Positions 1-8,874 of a stretch of 64,000 nt of DNA are shown in pieces; position 1 is the first letter of the stretch, and every line of letters starts with the position of its first letter. Location: contig JBNFNA010000008.1 of NCBI GenBank assembly GCA_049941595.1, positions 118,461 to 182,460 of the forward strand, in the 5' to 3' direction. The position numbers and the translations under genes are program-made. The notes beneath the pieces were generated by a model. It was given only the letters and a program-made list of their open reading frames with translations, made no database searches and was not told where the DNA came from. The DNA comes from Pasteurella sp049941595 (GTDB lineage: Bacteria > Pseudomonadota > Gammaproteobacteria > Enterobacterales > Pasteurellaceae).

Positions 1-1
1 G

Positions 2-865
2 ATTATGTTAATCGGGACTTTCTTGCTATTATTCGGCGTGATTTACGCTGGTGGTGGCGTGAGTCAAATTATCGATACTTTAGAAAATATTGATCCTAAT
101 TTAATTACCCCTTATGGCATTGAATCAAGACCGCTAGACTTCACATTTATGGCATCGTTTTGGGTGTTAGTGTGTTTTGGTTTACTCGGTTTACCGCATA
201 CCGTGATTCGTGCAATGTCGTACAAAAACAGTAAAGCACTACACAGTGGTATTATTATTGGTACGCTCGTGATTGCCGTATTAATGTTAGGTATGCATTT
301 AGCGGGCGCATTAGGGCGTGCAGTTGTACCAGAGCTTTCTGTGACAGATAAGATTATTCCAACCTTGATGATTCAAGTGTTACCACCTGTTGTTGCAGGG
401 ATTTTCTTAGCAGCACCGATGGCGGCAATTATGTCATCCATTGATTCAACATTAATTCAAATGTCTTCCACGCTGATCAAAGATTTATATCTGCGTGTGA
501 GACCAGAAGAAATCAAAAACGAAAAACGTGTTAAACGTCTTTCTGTGCTAGCAACCTTGTTCCTCACCATTTTGGTGACCGTGGCAACATTAAACCCACC
601 TGATATGCTGATTTGGTTAAACCTTTTTGCATTAGGTGGCTTAGAAACCACATTTCTGTGGGTAATGTTACTCGGTTTATATTGGAAAAAAGCAAATGCG
701 TATGGGGCAATTTGTTCGATGATTGTCGGGTTAGGTTCCTATATTACATTAACCGCTACATCAATTAAGTTATTGGACTTCCACGCAATCGTACCATCAT
801 TACTCTTTGGCTTAATTGCGTTCTTACTAGGTAATAAAGTGGGCGAACATAAACTCGCTCGCTAA
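2..865 (+). CDS. panF: Sodium/pantothenate symporter PanF, C-terminal part
   Basis: This is the C-terminal ~287 residues of a sodium:solute symporter, cut by the left edge of the window; the family is usually about 480 residues. PanF imports pantothenate, the coenzyme A precursor, with sodium across the inner membrane. The visible part has long hydrophobic segments separated by short polar loops. It includes the conserved stretch AAPMAAIMSSIDSTLIQMSS, typical of a symporter core helix, and ends in a short basic tail. The first ATG at position 5 is internal, because the frame stays open to the edge. prmA follows 101 bp downstream in the same direction, the usual gammaproteobacterial order. Confidence 0.9.
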   Translation: MMLIGTFLLLFGVIYAGGGVSQIIDTLENIDPNLITPYGIESRPLDFTFMASFWVLVCFGLLGLPHTVIRAMSYKNSKALHSGIIIGTLVIAVLMLGMHLAGALGRAVVPELSVTDKIIPTLMIQVLPPVVAGIFLAAPMAAIMSSIDSTLIQMSSTLIKDLYLRVRPEEIKNEKRVKRLSVLATLFLTILVTVATLNPPDMLIWLNLFALGGLETTFLWVMLLGLYWKKANAYGAICSMIVGLGSYITLTATSIKLLDFHAIVPSLLFGLIAFLLGNKVGEHKLAR

Positions 866-889
866 GTAAGATAATCTATGTTCAAGGAT

Positions 890-910
890 GGGCAGACCTC
901 AGGGCTGCCC
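890..910 (+). terminator. Stem-loop between panF and prmA
   Basis: GGGCAG and CTGCCC form a 6-bp GC-rich stem around a 9-nt loop just after the panF stop. The T-run behind it is broken (TCATTCGTTTT), so it may be a weak terminator or only partial separation from prmA. Confidence 0.45.
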
Positions 911-966
911 TCATTCGTTTTATAAAACTGTGAGTTTTCACTGCACAAATACATTAAGGAATATTT

Positions 967-1848
967 ATGGCTTGGATTCAAATTCGTATTAATAGTACTA
1001 ATACACAAGCAGAGCAAATGAGCGATTATTTAGAGGAAATTGGCGCTGTATCGGTAACCTTTATGGACAGCCAAGATACACCAATTTTTGAGCCGTTACC
1101 GGGGGAAACTCGTTTGTGGGGAAATACAGATGTGGTTGCATTATTTGACGCAGAAACAGATATGCAACAAATCGTCGATTTACTCAAAGAAGAAAATTAT
1201 CTGGATGACAATTCCGCTTACAAGATCGAACAGATCGAAGATAAAGACTGGGAACGTGAATGGATGGATAATTTCCACCCAATGCAATTTGGCAAACGTT
1301 TATGGATCTGCCCAAGCTGGCGTGAAGTGCCAGATGAAAGTGCGGTCAATGTAATGTTAGATCCAGGCTTAGCATTTGGTACAGGCACCCACCCAACTAC
1401 TGCATTATGTTTAGAGTGGTTAGATAGCCTTGAGCTTAAAGATAAAACTGTCATCGATTTTGGTTGCGGTTCAGGCATTTTAGCCATTGCTGCATTAAAA
1501 CTGGGGGCGAAAAGTGCGGTCGGAATTGATATCGATCCACAAGCGATCTTAGCAAGCCGTAATAATGCAGAGCAAAACGGTGTGGCTGATAAATTACAGC
1601 TTTTCTTATCGGAAGATAAGCCGGCAGATCTAAAAGCTGACGTGGTAGTGGCTAATATTTTAGCAGGTCCGTTAAAAGAGCTTTATCCTGTGATTAGCCA
1701 ACTGGTACAACCAAATGGTGTTTTAGGTTTATCGGGTATTTTAGCAACACAAGCGCAATCAGTTTGTGATGCTTATGCGGAAAGTTTTGCGCTCGAGCCA
1801 GTAAAAGAGCGAGAAGAGTGGTGCCGTATTACTGGAAAATTGAAATAA
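967..1848 (+). CDS. prmA: Ribosomal protein L11 methyltransferase PrmA
   Basis: PrmA trimethylates lysines and the N-terminus of ribosomal protein L11 in the cytoplasm with S-adenosylmethionine. The 293-residue product has the family's usual length. An N-terminal substrate-recognition domain covers about residues 1-100, followed by a linker. The Rossmann methyltransferase domain carries DPGLAFGTGTHPTT at 132-145 and the SAM-binding loop DFGCGSG at 164-170. The start ATG follows an AAGGA ribosome-binding site at about 956-960. Two uptake signals lie inside the gene (1338-1346 and 1512-1520), as is common for long-resident Pasteurellaceae genes. Confidence 0.96.
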   Translation: MAWIQIRINSTNTQAEQMSDYLEEIGAVSVTFMDSQDTPIFEPLPGETRLWGNTDVVALFDAETDMQQIVDLLKEENYLDDNSAYKIEQIEDKDWEREWMDNFHPMQFGKRLWICPSWREVPDESAVNVMLDPGLAFGTGTHPTTALCLEWLDSLELKDKTVIDFGCGSGILAIAALKLGAKSAVGIDIDPQAILASRNNAEQNGVADKLQLFLSEDKPADLKADVVVANILAGPLKELYPVISQLVQPNGVLGLSGILATQAQSVCDAYAESFALEPVKEREEWCRITGKLK

Positions 1849-1990
1849 TTTTATTAATCACTTTTTTGCTTGAAAAGCAAATAGAACAATAAATTGTCAA
1901 GTTTTATTTAATTTTTATACAATGTAAACGTTTCTTTTTTAATTAAAATCAAAAAATCAAAAAAAATTGCTTTTTGTATAAAAAATATGC

Positions 1991-2030
1991 TTTTCAAATG
2001 CGGCAAAAGTGCGTATGATAGCGACCCTTG
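1991..2030 (+). promoter_or_regulatory. Probable dusB-fis promoter with GC-rich discriminator
   Basis: A -10 hexamer TATGAT (2014-2019) lies 17 bp from a -35-like TTTTCA (1991-1996). It is followed by the GC-rich stretch AGCGACCC. An A/T-tract region at about 1910-1990 could act as an UP element. In enterobacteria the dusB-fis promoter has exactly this design, with a GC-rich discriminator for stringent and growth-rate control, so I infer similar regulation here. Confidence 0.6.
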
Positions 2031-2090
2031 TCGATTCAGGGTGCCTGATTGATAGAAATAAGGATTTGATGTTTGTGAAGGAGTAATAAA

Positions 2091-3089
2091 GTGCGGATTG
2101 GTTCTTATCGGATAAAAAATCGCGTGCTTTTAGCGCCAATGGCAGGCATCACTGACCAACCATTTCGAAAAATTTGTTCTCATTATGGGGCAGGTTTAAC
2201 TTTTTCTGAAATGATGTCTACCAATCCACGTGTTTGGCACACTGAAAAATCGAAGTTACGTTTGGCTCACCATCAAGATGCGGGAATTAACGCGGTTCAA
2301 ATAGCGGGTTCAGATCCGACTGAAATGGCGGCTGCAGCTCAAGTAAATGTCGAGTATGGCGCTCAAATTATTGATATTAATATGGGGTGCCCTGCAAAAA
2401 AGGTAAATCGGAAAATGGCGGGTTCTGCGCTGTTACAATATCCCGATTTAGTGAAACAAATTCTTGAAGCAGTAGTCAAAGCAGTAGATGTCCCTGTGAC
2501 ACTCAAAATCCGAACTGGCTGGGATAAAGAGAATCGAAATTGTTTAGAGATTGCCAAAATTGCTGAGCAAGCAGGCATTCAAGCATTGACGATTCACGGA
2601 CGCACTAAAACCTGTATGTTTGAAGGCGATGCCGAGTACGACAGCATTAGAGCGGTAAAACAACATATTTCTATTCCTGTTATCGCTAACGGGGATATTA
2701 CTTCTGCCGAAAAAGCAAAGTTTGTCCTCGATTATACAAATGCAGATGCCGTGATGATCGGACGTGGGGCGTTAGGTAACCCTTGGATATTTAATCAAGT
2801 GGATAGCCTAATCGAAAAAAAATCGATCAGTTTATCTCCAAGTCTAGATGAAAAATGCGCTGTGATTTTACAGCATATCCGAGATTTGCATCAGTTTTAT
2901 GGCGCAGAGAAAGGGTATCGAATCGCACGCAAACATATAGCTTGGTATTTACAGGGAATTCAACCTAATTCCGTTTTTAGACAGGCTTTTAATGTCATTA
3001 CTTCTCCAGAAGAGCAGTTAATTGCATTAGAAGATTTTTTTAATTTGATTCTGATGGATAAAGAAAACAATGTTAGAACAACAACGTAA
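2091..3089 (+). CDS. dusB: tRNA-dihydrouridine synthase B
   Basis: DusB is an FMN enzyme that reduces uridine to dihydrouridine in the tRNA D-loop with NADPH. The 332-residue TIM-barrel protein has the Dus hallmarks: N-terminal LAPMAGITDQPFR, the catalytic cysteine in INMGCPAKKVN (Cys100), and the later FMN phosphate segment ANGDI...MIGRGALGNPWIF. The start is GTG at 2091, supported by AAGGAG at 2078-2083 with good spacing and by alignment of RIGSYRIKNRVLLAPMAG to the family N-terminus. Its end overlaps the fis start by 20 bp, so the two are cotranscribed and probably translationally coupled. Confidence 0.96.
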   Translation: MRIGSYRIKNRVLLAPMAGITDQPFRKICSHYGAGLTFSEMMSTNPRVWHTEKSKLRLAHHQDAGINAVQIAGSDPTEMAAAAQVNVEYGAQIIDINMGCPAKKVNRKMAGSALLQYPDLVKQILEAVVKAVDVPVTLKIRTGWDKENRNCLEIAKIAEQAGIQALTIHGRTKTCMFEGDAEYDSIRAVKQHISIPVIANGDITSAEKAKFVLDYTNADAVMIGRGALGNPWIFNQVDSLIEKKSISLSPSLDEKCAVILQHIRDLHQFYGAEKGYRIARKHIAWYLQGIQPNSVFRQAFNVITSPEEQLIALEDFFNLILMDKENNVRTTT

Positions 3090-3369
3090 TCCAGCTGATG
3101 CACTTACAGTATCAGTGTTAAATTCACAATCTCAAGTCACTAACAAACCATTACGTGATTCTGTAAAACAAGCGTTACGCAATTACTTATCACAATTAGA
3201 CGGTCAAGACGTGAACGAGCTATATGAATTAGTGTTAGCGGAAGTTGAACACCCAATGTTAGATATGGTTATGCAATATACTCGTGGTAACCAAACTCGT
3301 GCAGCAACAATGCTTGGCATTAACCGCGGCACATTACGTAAAAAATTAAAAAAATACGGTATGGGTTAA
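3070..3369 (+). CDS. fis: DNA-binding protein Fis
   Basis: Fis is a nucleoid-associated, DNA-bending homodimer that regulates rRNA and tRNA promoters and site-specific recombination. The product is 99 residues (E. coli Fis is 98). Its C-terminal helix-turn-helix NQTRAATMLGINRGTLRKKL spans about residues 74-93 and is nearly invariant in the family. The beta-hairpin arm needed for Hin/Gin activation lies in the less conserved N-terminal third. The gene overlaps the 3' end of dusB, the standard gammaproteobacterial arrangement, so expression depends on the promoter upstream of dusB. Confidence 0.97.
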   Translation: MLEQQRNPADALTVSVLNSQSQVTNKPLRDSVKQALRNYLSQLDGQDVNELYELVLAEVEHPMLDMVMQYTRGNQTRAATMLGINRGTLRKKLKKYGMG

Positions 3370-3404
3370 TCTCTACGGATTTTTTAATTTACCTATTAAT
3401 GGAG

Positions 3405-3434
3405 GGGCGAACAATTGTTCGTCCTTTTCATTTT
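3405..3434 (+). terminator. Rho-independent terminator after fis
   Basis: GGGCGAAC (3405-3412) pairs with GTTCGTCC (3417-3424) around an AATT loop, followed by TTTTCATTTT. It ends the dusB-fis operon. Confidence 0.75.
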
Positions 3435-3518
3435 CTATCAAAATCGCCCTTCAAAAGTTTAAAAATTCTGCAAAAATCCACCGCACTTTTTGGCATTAGA
3501 ATTAATGTGTAAATATCT

Positions 3519-3534
3519 ACGCAAACGTTTTCGT
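3519..3534 (+). promoter_or_regulatory. PurR operator upstream of purL
   Basis: ACGCAAACGTTTTCGT fits the 16-bp PurR consensus ACGCAAACGTTTTCNT at every fixed position. It overlaps the expected -35 region of a promoter whose -10 is TATAAT (3552-3557), about 50 bp before the purL ATG. Binding of PurR with hypoxanthine or guanine would block RNA polymerase here. Confidence 0.88.
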
Positions 3535-3551
3535 TTTTCTGCATTTCCCTT

Positions 3552-3557
3552 TATAAT
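3552..3557 (+). promoter_or_regulatory. -10 hexamer of purL promoter
   Basis: A consensus TATAAT. The best -35 candidate (TTTTCG, 3528-3533, 18-bp spacer) lies within the PurR box, consistent with repression by occlusion. Confidence 0.65.
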
Positions 3558-3606
3558 AGCCACGTTTTTTTTCAATTTATTATCTAACCAAACAAGGCTA
3601 ATTCCT

Positions 3607-6600
3607 ATGTTACAAATTTTTCGTGGTTCTCCAGCTCTTTCTGAATTTCGTTTAAACCAGCTTGCGGCACGTTTCCAAAAGGCAGATTTGCCAGTGAAAT
3701 CTTGCTACGCAGAATATTTACATTTCGCCGATTTATCGCAAGCATTAAGTGATGAAGAAACAGAAAAATTAGATCAACTTTTACATTACGGTCCAACCCT
3801 TGCAGAACACGAGCCTGTGGGTGAATGTTTTATCGTGATTCCTCGTGTTGGCACTATTTCTTCTTGGTCATCAAAAGCAACTGACATTGCTCACAACTGT
3901 GGTCTAAATAAAGTGAACCGTTTAGAACGCGGTCTTGCATTTTATTTTGAATTTGACCGCACTTTATCAAGTGAAGAACAACAAAAATTGGTTTCACATA
4001 TTCACGATAGAATGTTAGAAGGCATTATTCGCAACGCAGAAGAAGCGAAAGTGTTATTTGAACAACAAGAACCAAAACCATTTACGACAGTTGATGTTTT
4101 AACTGGCGGCCGCAAAGCATTAGAAACGGCGAACGTTGAATTAGGGCTTGCGCTTGCAGAAGATGAAATTGATTATTTAGTCGAAAATTTCACCACACTT
4201 GGTCGCAATCCAAATGACATCGAACTTTATATGTTCGCACAAGCAAACTCTGAACACTGCCGTCACAAAATTTTTAACGCAGATTGGATTATCGACGGCG
4301 AGAAACAAGAAAAATCCTTGTTTAAAATGATCAAAAATACTTTTGAGAAAACTCCTGATTACGTGTTGTCAGCTTATAAAGACAACGCTGCGGTAATGGA
4401 AGGCTCAAAAGTCGGTCGCTTCTTCCCAGATCAAGACGGTCAATACCGTTATCACAATGAAGATGCGCACATCTTAATGAAAGTCGAAACCCACAACCAC
4501 CCAACGGCAATCTCTCCATTCCCAGGTGCAGCAACAGGTTCAGGCGGTGAAATTCGTGACGAAGGTGCAACGGGGCGTGGTGCAAAACCAAAAGCAGGTT
4601 TAGTCGGTTTCTCTGTATCAAATTTAGTGATTCCAGGTTTTGAACAACCTTGGGAAAACCCAATATCTAAACCAAGCCGTATTGCTTCCGCATTAGATAT
4701 TATGATTGAAGGTCCTTTAGGTGGTGCGGCATTTAACAACGAATTTGGTCGCCCTGCGTTATTAGGTTATTTCCGTACTTATGAAGAAAAAGTAAACAGC
4801 TTTGCTGGCGAAGAAGTGCGTGGCTACCACAAACCAATTATGTTAGCAGGTGGTATTGGTAATATCCGTGCTGAACACGTTCAAAAAGGTGAAATCCCAG
4901 TCGGTGCAAAATTAATCGTGTTGGGTGGCCCAGCGATGAATATCGGCTTAGGTGGCGGTGCAGCATCTTCTATGACATCAGGTAAATCGAAAGAAGATTT
5001 AGATTTTGCTTCCGTACAACGTGATAACCCAGAAATGGAACGTCGTTGCCAAGAAGTGATTGACCGTTGCTGGCAATTAGGTGATGACAACCCAATTTTA
5101 TTTATTCACGACGTGGGGGCGGGTGGTTTATCAAACGCAATGCCAGAGCTTGTACACGATGGTGGTCGTGGCGGTAAATTCGAGCTACGTAACATTTTAA
5201 GTGATGAACGTGGAATGAGCCCGCTTGAAATTTGGTGTAACGAATCGCAAGAACGTTATGTATTAGCTGTAGCACCAGAAAAATTAAAATTATTTACCGC
5301 ACTTTGTGAACGTGAACGTGCGCCATTTGCAGTAATTGGTGAAGCAACAGAACAAGAACATCTAGCTTTACACGATGCGCATTTCGGTAATGACCCAATC
5401 GATTTACCAATGAACGTGTTATTGGGTAAAACGCCAAAAATGACCCGTGATGTGCAATCAAAAACGGTTGAAGGTAGCGCAGTTGATCAATCTGAAATTG
5501 ATTTAAAAGAGGCGTTCCATCGTGTGTTACGCTTACCTGTTGTCGCAGAAAAAACCTTCTTAATTACTATCGGTGACCGTTCAGTAACCGGTATGGTTGC
5601 TCGTGATCAGATGGTTGGTCCTTGGCAAATCCCAGTGGCAGACTGTGCAGTCACCACAGCAAGTTTAGACAGCTATCACGGGGAAGCAATGTCAATGGGT
5701 GAACGTGCGCCAGTGGCTTTATTAGATTTCGCCGCTTCAGCACGCTTAGCAGTGGCAGAATCGATCACCAATATTGCAGCAACAAATATTGGCGATCTAA
5801 AACGCATTAAATTATCTGCAAACTGGATGTCAGCAGCAGGTCACACAGGTGAAGATGCGGGCTTATACGAAGCCGTAAAAGCTGTGGGTGAAGAATTGTG
5901 TCCACAACTTGGTTTAACTATCCCTGTGGGTAAAGACTCAATGTCAATGAAAACCTCTTGGAACGAAAACGGCGAACAAAAAACGGTTACTGCACCATTA
6001 TCTTTAGTCATCAGTGCTTTTGCTCGTGTTGAAGATGTTCGTAAAACAGTAACGCCACAATTACGCACAGACAAAGGTCATAGTCGCTTATTATTAATCG
6101 ACTTAGGTGAAGGAAAAAATCGCCTAGGGGCAACCGCACTTGCCCAAGTGTATAAACAACTTGGTGATAAACCAGCAGACGTTGTTAACGTTGAAAACTT
6201 GAAAAACTTCTTCAATGCAATGCAAGCTCTTGTGGCAGAACAAAAATTATTAGCTTACCACGACCGTTCAGACGGCGGTTTAATCGCCACCCTTGCAGAA
6301 ATGGCGTTTGCGGGTAACTGTGGTTTATCTATTCATATCAGTGCATTAGGCGATAACGATCTTGCGGTGTTATTCAACGAAGAATTAGGCGCGGTGATTC
6401 AAGTGCGTGAAAGCGATTTAAGCTATGTGCGTGAGGTGTTATCGCAACATGGTTTAATCCACTTAACCAAAGAATTAGGGGAAGTGACAACAGAAGATTG
6501 TATCGAGATTTCTCGTGGCACCAAATTATTATTCAGCCAAAAACGTTCTGAATTACGTGGCATTTGGGCAGAATTAACCCATCAAATGCAACGTTTACGT

Positions 6601-7500
6601 GACAATCCAGAATGTGCAGACCAAGAGTTTGAAGCGAAAAAAGATCCAGAAAACAAAGGCTTCTCCGCGCATTTAACTTACGATATTAATGAAGATATCG
6701 CTGCACCTTACATTGCAACTGGCAAGAAACCACGTATTGCGATCTTACGTGAGCAAGGTGTAAACAGCCACTATGAAATGGCAGCCGCCTTTGACCGTGC
6801 TGGTTTTGATTCAATCGACGTACATATGAGTGATTTACATAATGCTCGTTACAACTTAAAAGACTTCAATGCATTAGTGGCTTGTGGTGGTTTCTCTTAT
6901 GGTGACGTACTTGGCGCTGGTGGTGGTTGGGCTAAATCCATCCTATTTAACCCAATGTTACGTGATCAATTTAGCGAATTCTTTGCCAATCCAAACACCC
7001 TCACTTTAGGGGTATGTAACGGTTGCCAAATGGTTTCTAACCTTGCTGAAATTATCCCAGGTACAGACGCGTGGCCACGTTTCGTGCGTAATAAATCCGA
7101 ACGTTTCGAAGCCCGTGCGGCATTAGTGCGTATTAATGAAACAAACTCACTTTGGTTCCAAGGCATGGCAGGTTCCCATATGCCAATCGCGGTTTCCCAC
7201 GGTGAAGGACGTGTTGAGTTCAAAAATGATCAACAGTTACAGATGTTAAAAGATCAAAAACTTATCGTGGCACAATACATTGACAACAACCTCAACCCAA
7301 CAGAAATCTACCCAGCCAACCCAAATGGCTCCGTAGAAGGCATCACCGCATTGTCCAACCAAGACGGACGTGTTGCGATCATGATGCCACACCCAGAACG
7401 TGTATTCCGCACAGTTTCTAACTCATGGCACCCAGAAGATTGGAGTGAAGATGGGGCATGGATGAGATTGTTTAGAAATGCTAGAGTTGTCTTCAAGTAG
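3607..7500 (+). CDS. purL: Phosphoribosylformylglycinamidine synthase PurL (large, single-chain)
   Basis: PurL converts FGAR, glutamine and ATP to FGAM, the fourth step of de novo purine synthesis. The start is ATG 3607 (MLQIFRGSPALSEFR), which matches known PurL N-termini. The frame is open 39 codons further upstream, but that stretch contains the PurR box and promoter. The resulting 1297 residues compare with 1295 in E. coli. In order it has the N-terminal PurS-like domain, two AIRS-type synthetase halves (ETHNHPTAISPFPGAATGSG in the first), and a C-terminal glutaminase beginning near RIAILREQGVNSHYEMAAAF. The glutaminase has nucleophile Cys1137 (GVCNGC) and partners His1262 and Glu1264 (PHPERV). 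A diverged copy of its 3' end lies at 10309-10471. Confidence 0.97.
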   Translation: MLQIFRGSPALSEFRLNQLAARFQKADLPVKSCYAEYLHFADLSQALSDEETEKLDQLLHYGPTLAEHEPVGECFIVIPRVGTISSWSSKATDIAHNCGLNKVNRLERGLAFYFEFDRTLSSEEQQKLVSHIHDRMLEGIIRNAEEAKVLFEQQEPKPFTTVDVLTGGRKALETANVELGLALAEDEIDYLVENFTTLGRNPNDIELYMFAQANSEHCRHKIFNADWIIDGEKQEKSLFKMIKNTFEKTPDYVLSAYKDNAAVMEGSKVGRFFPDQDGQYRYHNEDAHILMKVETHNHPTAISPFPGAATGSGGEIRDEGATGRGAKPKAGLVGFSVSNLVIPGFEQPWENPISKPSRIASALDIMIEGPLGGAAFNNEFGRPALLGYFRTYEEKVNSFAGEEVRGYHKPIMLAGGIGNIRAEHVQKGEIPVGAKLIVLGGPAMNIGLGGGAASSMTSGKSKEDLDFASVQRDNPEMERRCQEVIDRCWQLGDDNPILFIHDVGAGGLSNAMPELVHDGGRGGKFELRNILSDERGMSPLEIWCNESQERYVLAVAPEKLKLFTALCERERAPFAVIGEATEQEHLALHDAHFGNDPIDLPMNVLLGKTPKMTRDVQSKTVEGSAVDQSEIDLKEAFHRVLRLPVVAEKTFLITIGDRSVTGMVARDQMVGPWQIPVADCAVTTASLDSYHGEAMSMGERAPVALLDFAASARLAVAESITNIAATNIGDLKRIKLSANWMSAAGHTGEDAGLYEAVKAVGEELCPQLGLTIPVGKDSMSMKTSWNENGEQKTVTAPLSLVISAFARVEDVRKTVTPQLRTDKGHSRLLLIDLGEGKNRLGATALAQVYKQLGDKPADVVNVENLKNFFNAMQALVAEQKLLAYHDRSDGGLIATLAEMAFAGNCGLSIHISALGDNDLAVLFNEELGAVIQVRESDLSYVREVLSQHGLIHLTKELGEVTTEDCIEISRGTKLLFSQKRSELRGIWAELTHQMQRLRDNPECADQEFEAKKDPENKGFSAHLTYDINEDIAAPYIATGKKPRIAILREQGVNSHYEMAAAFDRAGFDSIDVHMSDLHNARYNLKDFNALVACGGFSYGDVLGAGGGWAKSILFNPMLRDQFSEFFANPNTLTLGVCNGCQMVSNLAEIIPGTDAWPRFVRNKSERFEARAALVRINETNSLWFQGMAGSHMPIAVSHGEGRVEFKNDQQLQMLKDQKLIVAQYIDNNLNPTEIYPANPNGSVEGITALSNQDGRVAIMMPHPERVFRTVSNSWHPEDWSEDGAWMRLFRNARVVFK

Positions 7501-7512
7501 AGTGAAAAGGTT

Positions 7513-8445
7513 ATGCCATATGATTTATCGAAACGCTTAGTGATAGGGTTAGCATCTAGTGCTCTATTCAATTTGGAAGAATCTGATAAGGTATTTAGGG
7601 AGGGAGGAGAAAATGCATATAGGGAATATCAGAGAGAGAAGCAGAATCATCCTCTAAAAAAAGGGGTCGCTTTTTCTTTTGTAGAAAAACTGTTATCAAT
7701 TAATGAAATTAATCGTAATGATCCTCCAGTAGAAATAATTTTACTTTCAAGAAATGATCCTGATACTGGATTTAGAGTAATGAACTCCATTGAGCATTAC
7801 AAGATAGGGATTACTAGAGCTTTGTTTTTGCAAGGAAAATCACCTTATGCGTATATAAATGCATTAGATATTGATTTATTTTTATCAGCCAATGAAACTG
7901 ATGTTAAACAAGCTATCTTAGCAGGATATCCAGCAGGCCAAGTTTTAAAGTCAAATACAGATATAATAGGCGTAGGTGGAAATTCAGAGCTGAGAATTGC
8001 TTTGGATTTTGATGGAGTTATTGCAGATGATGAAGCAGAAAAGATTTTTGACAGTAGTGGACTTAATCGATTTCATCAATATGAAGAGGAGCATGCTAAT
8101 GATGTTCATCAACCTGGTCCATTGGCATCTTTTCTTAAAGGATTGTCATCTGTACAAAAACAAGAGCTGAAATATGCGGAAGAGACTGGATATCAGTATC
8201 TTCCTAAATTACGAATTTCAATTGTTACAGCTCGTAATGCACCATCACATAAAAGGGTTATTAATACGATGAGAGCTTGGGACATCACTATTAATGAAGC
8301 TTTCTTTTTAGGTGGAATTGAAAAAGCAAAAATATTAAAAGTTCTTAATCCTGATATATTTTTTGATGATCAGAAAATACACTTGGATACAACAGCTAGT
8401 ATATCTCCATCTGTTCATATTCCTTTTGGGATAAAAAATATTTGA
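7513..8445 (+). CDS. Cytosolic 5'-nucleotidase family protein (PF06189-like)
   Basis: This 310-residue soluble protein resembles the cytosolic 5'-nucleotidase I family, which hydrolyses nucleoside monophosphates such as AMP or IMP to nucleosides. The N-terminal segment KRLVIGLASSALFNLEESD and the internal VEIILLSRNDPDTGFRV and ITRALFLQGKSPY are characteristic. The HAD-like phosphatase motif DFDGVIADDE begins at residue 165, and a late FDDQ acid pair could complete the metal site. The ATG follows AAGG closely and lies 13 bp after the purL stop, so readthrough from purL is likely. That would link purine synthesis with nucleotide breakdown. Substrate is not evident from sequence. No uptake signal lies in it. 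Confidence 0.82.
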   Translation: MPYDLSKRLVIGLASSALFNLEESDKVFREGGENAYREYQREKQNHPLKKGVAFSFVEKLLSINEINRNDPPVEIILLSRNDPDTGFRVMNSIEHYKIGITRALFLQGKSPYAYINALDIDLFLSANETDVKQAILAGYPAGQVLKSNTDIIGVGGNSELRIALDFDGVIADDEAEKIFDSSGLNRFHQYEEEHANDVHQPGPLASFLKGLSSVQKQELKYAEETGYQYLPKLRISIVTARNAPSHKRVINTMRAWDITINEAFFLGGIEKAKILKVLNPDIFFDDQKIHLDTTASISPSVHIPFGIKNI

Positions 8446-8561
8446 TATACTTATTTATTTAAGTTTCTTATATTTTTACGGAAACTAGGATAAAGCTGTT
8501 TTATATAGATTTTGTCTTGAAATTAAGTTAAGGTAGCTAAAATAGTTTATGATTTCTAAAA

Positions 8562-8602
8562 ACTATCTGCACTAGTGCTAGTGTTCAGATGATAGCTTTT
8601 TT
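8562..8602 (+). terminator. Terminator after the 5'-nucleotidase gene
   Basis: CACTAG/CTAGTG forms the inner stem. CTATC...GATAG extends it with a bulge, and CTTTTTTA follows. It would end the purL-nucleotidase transcript. Confidence 0.65.
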
Positions 8603-8632
8603 ACGTTTTATTTCGGTGTAATGGACAAAATG

Positions 8633-8674
8633 GTTGCTAATAATATTTTTTTAGATTATTAGCAACCCCCCCCC
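8633..8674. repeat. 12-bp perfect inverted repeat followed by a C9 tract
   Basis: GTTGCTAATAAT (8633-8644) and ATTATTAGCAAC (8655-8666) are perfectly complementary around a 10-nt T-rich loop. Nine cytosines (8666-8674) run directly into the first REP-like element. The other copies of the element have four or five C at this place. Confidence 0.7.
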
Positions 8675-8752
8675 GATGGTGCTCGTGTCCACACGAGTGC
8701 CTTGTCATATCTAAATTAGTCTAAGCACTCGTCAAAGACGAGCACTATCTTT
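8671..8752. repeat. REP-like palindromic element, copy 1
   Basis: The unit begins CCCCGATGG, then carries hairpin CTCGTGT-CC-ACACGAG, a spacer with CATATCTAAATTAGTCTAAG, and a second hairpin CTCGTC-AAA-GACGAG ending in GCACTATCTTT. It lies just upstream of the RAYT gene. Another four to six full or partial copies lie downstream. Confidence 0.85.
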
Positions 8753-8874
8753 CTGATTTTTTTATCTTTTTCTTTTTTATTTTGTGAGTTGGATCGAGAA
8801 ATGAACCCCAAAATGATGCTTAATTTCTATTTTTGCTTAGAGTTTCTTTATTTACTTTTATTGGGATTGGGGCA

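Noticed and set aside
3490..3606. N-terminal extension of purL
   Set aside because: It contains the PurR box and the TATAAT promoter element; ATG 3607 gives the standard PurL N-terminus.
4331..4663. 110-codon antisense open frame inside purL
   Set aside because: Opposite a highly conserved gene, with a Leu/Arg/His-rich composition typical of a shadow frame.
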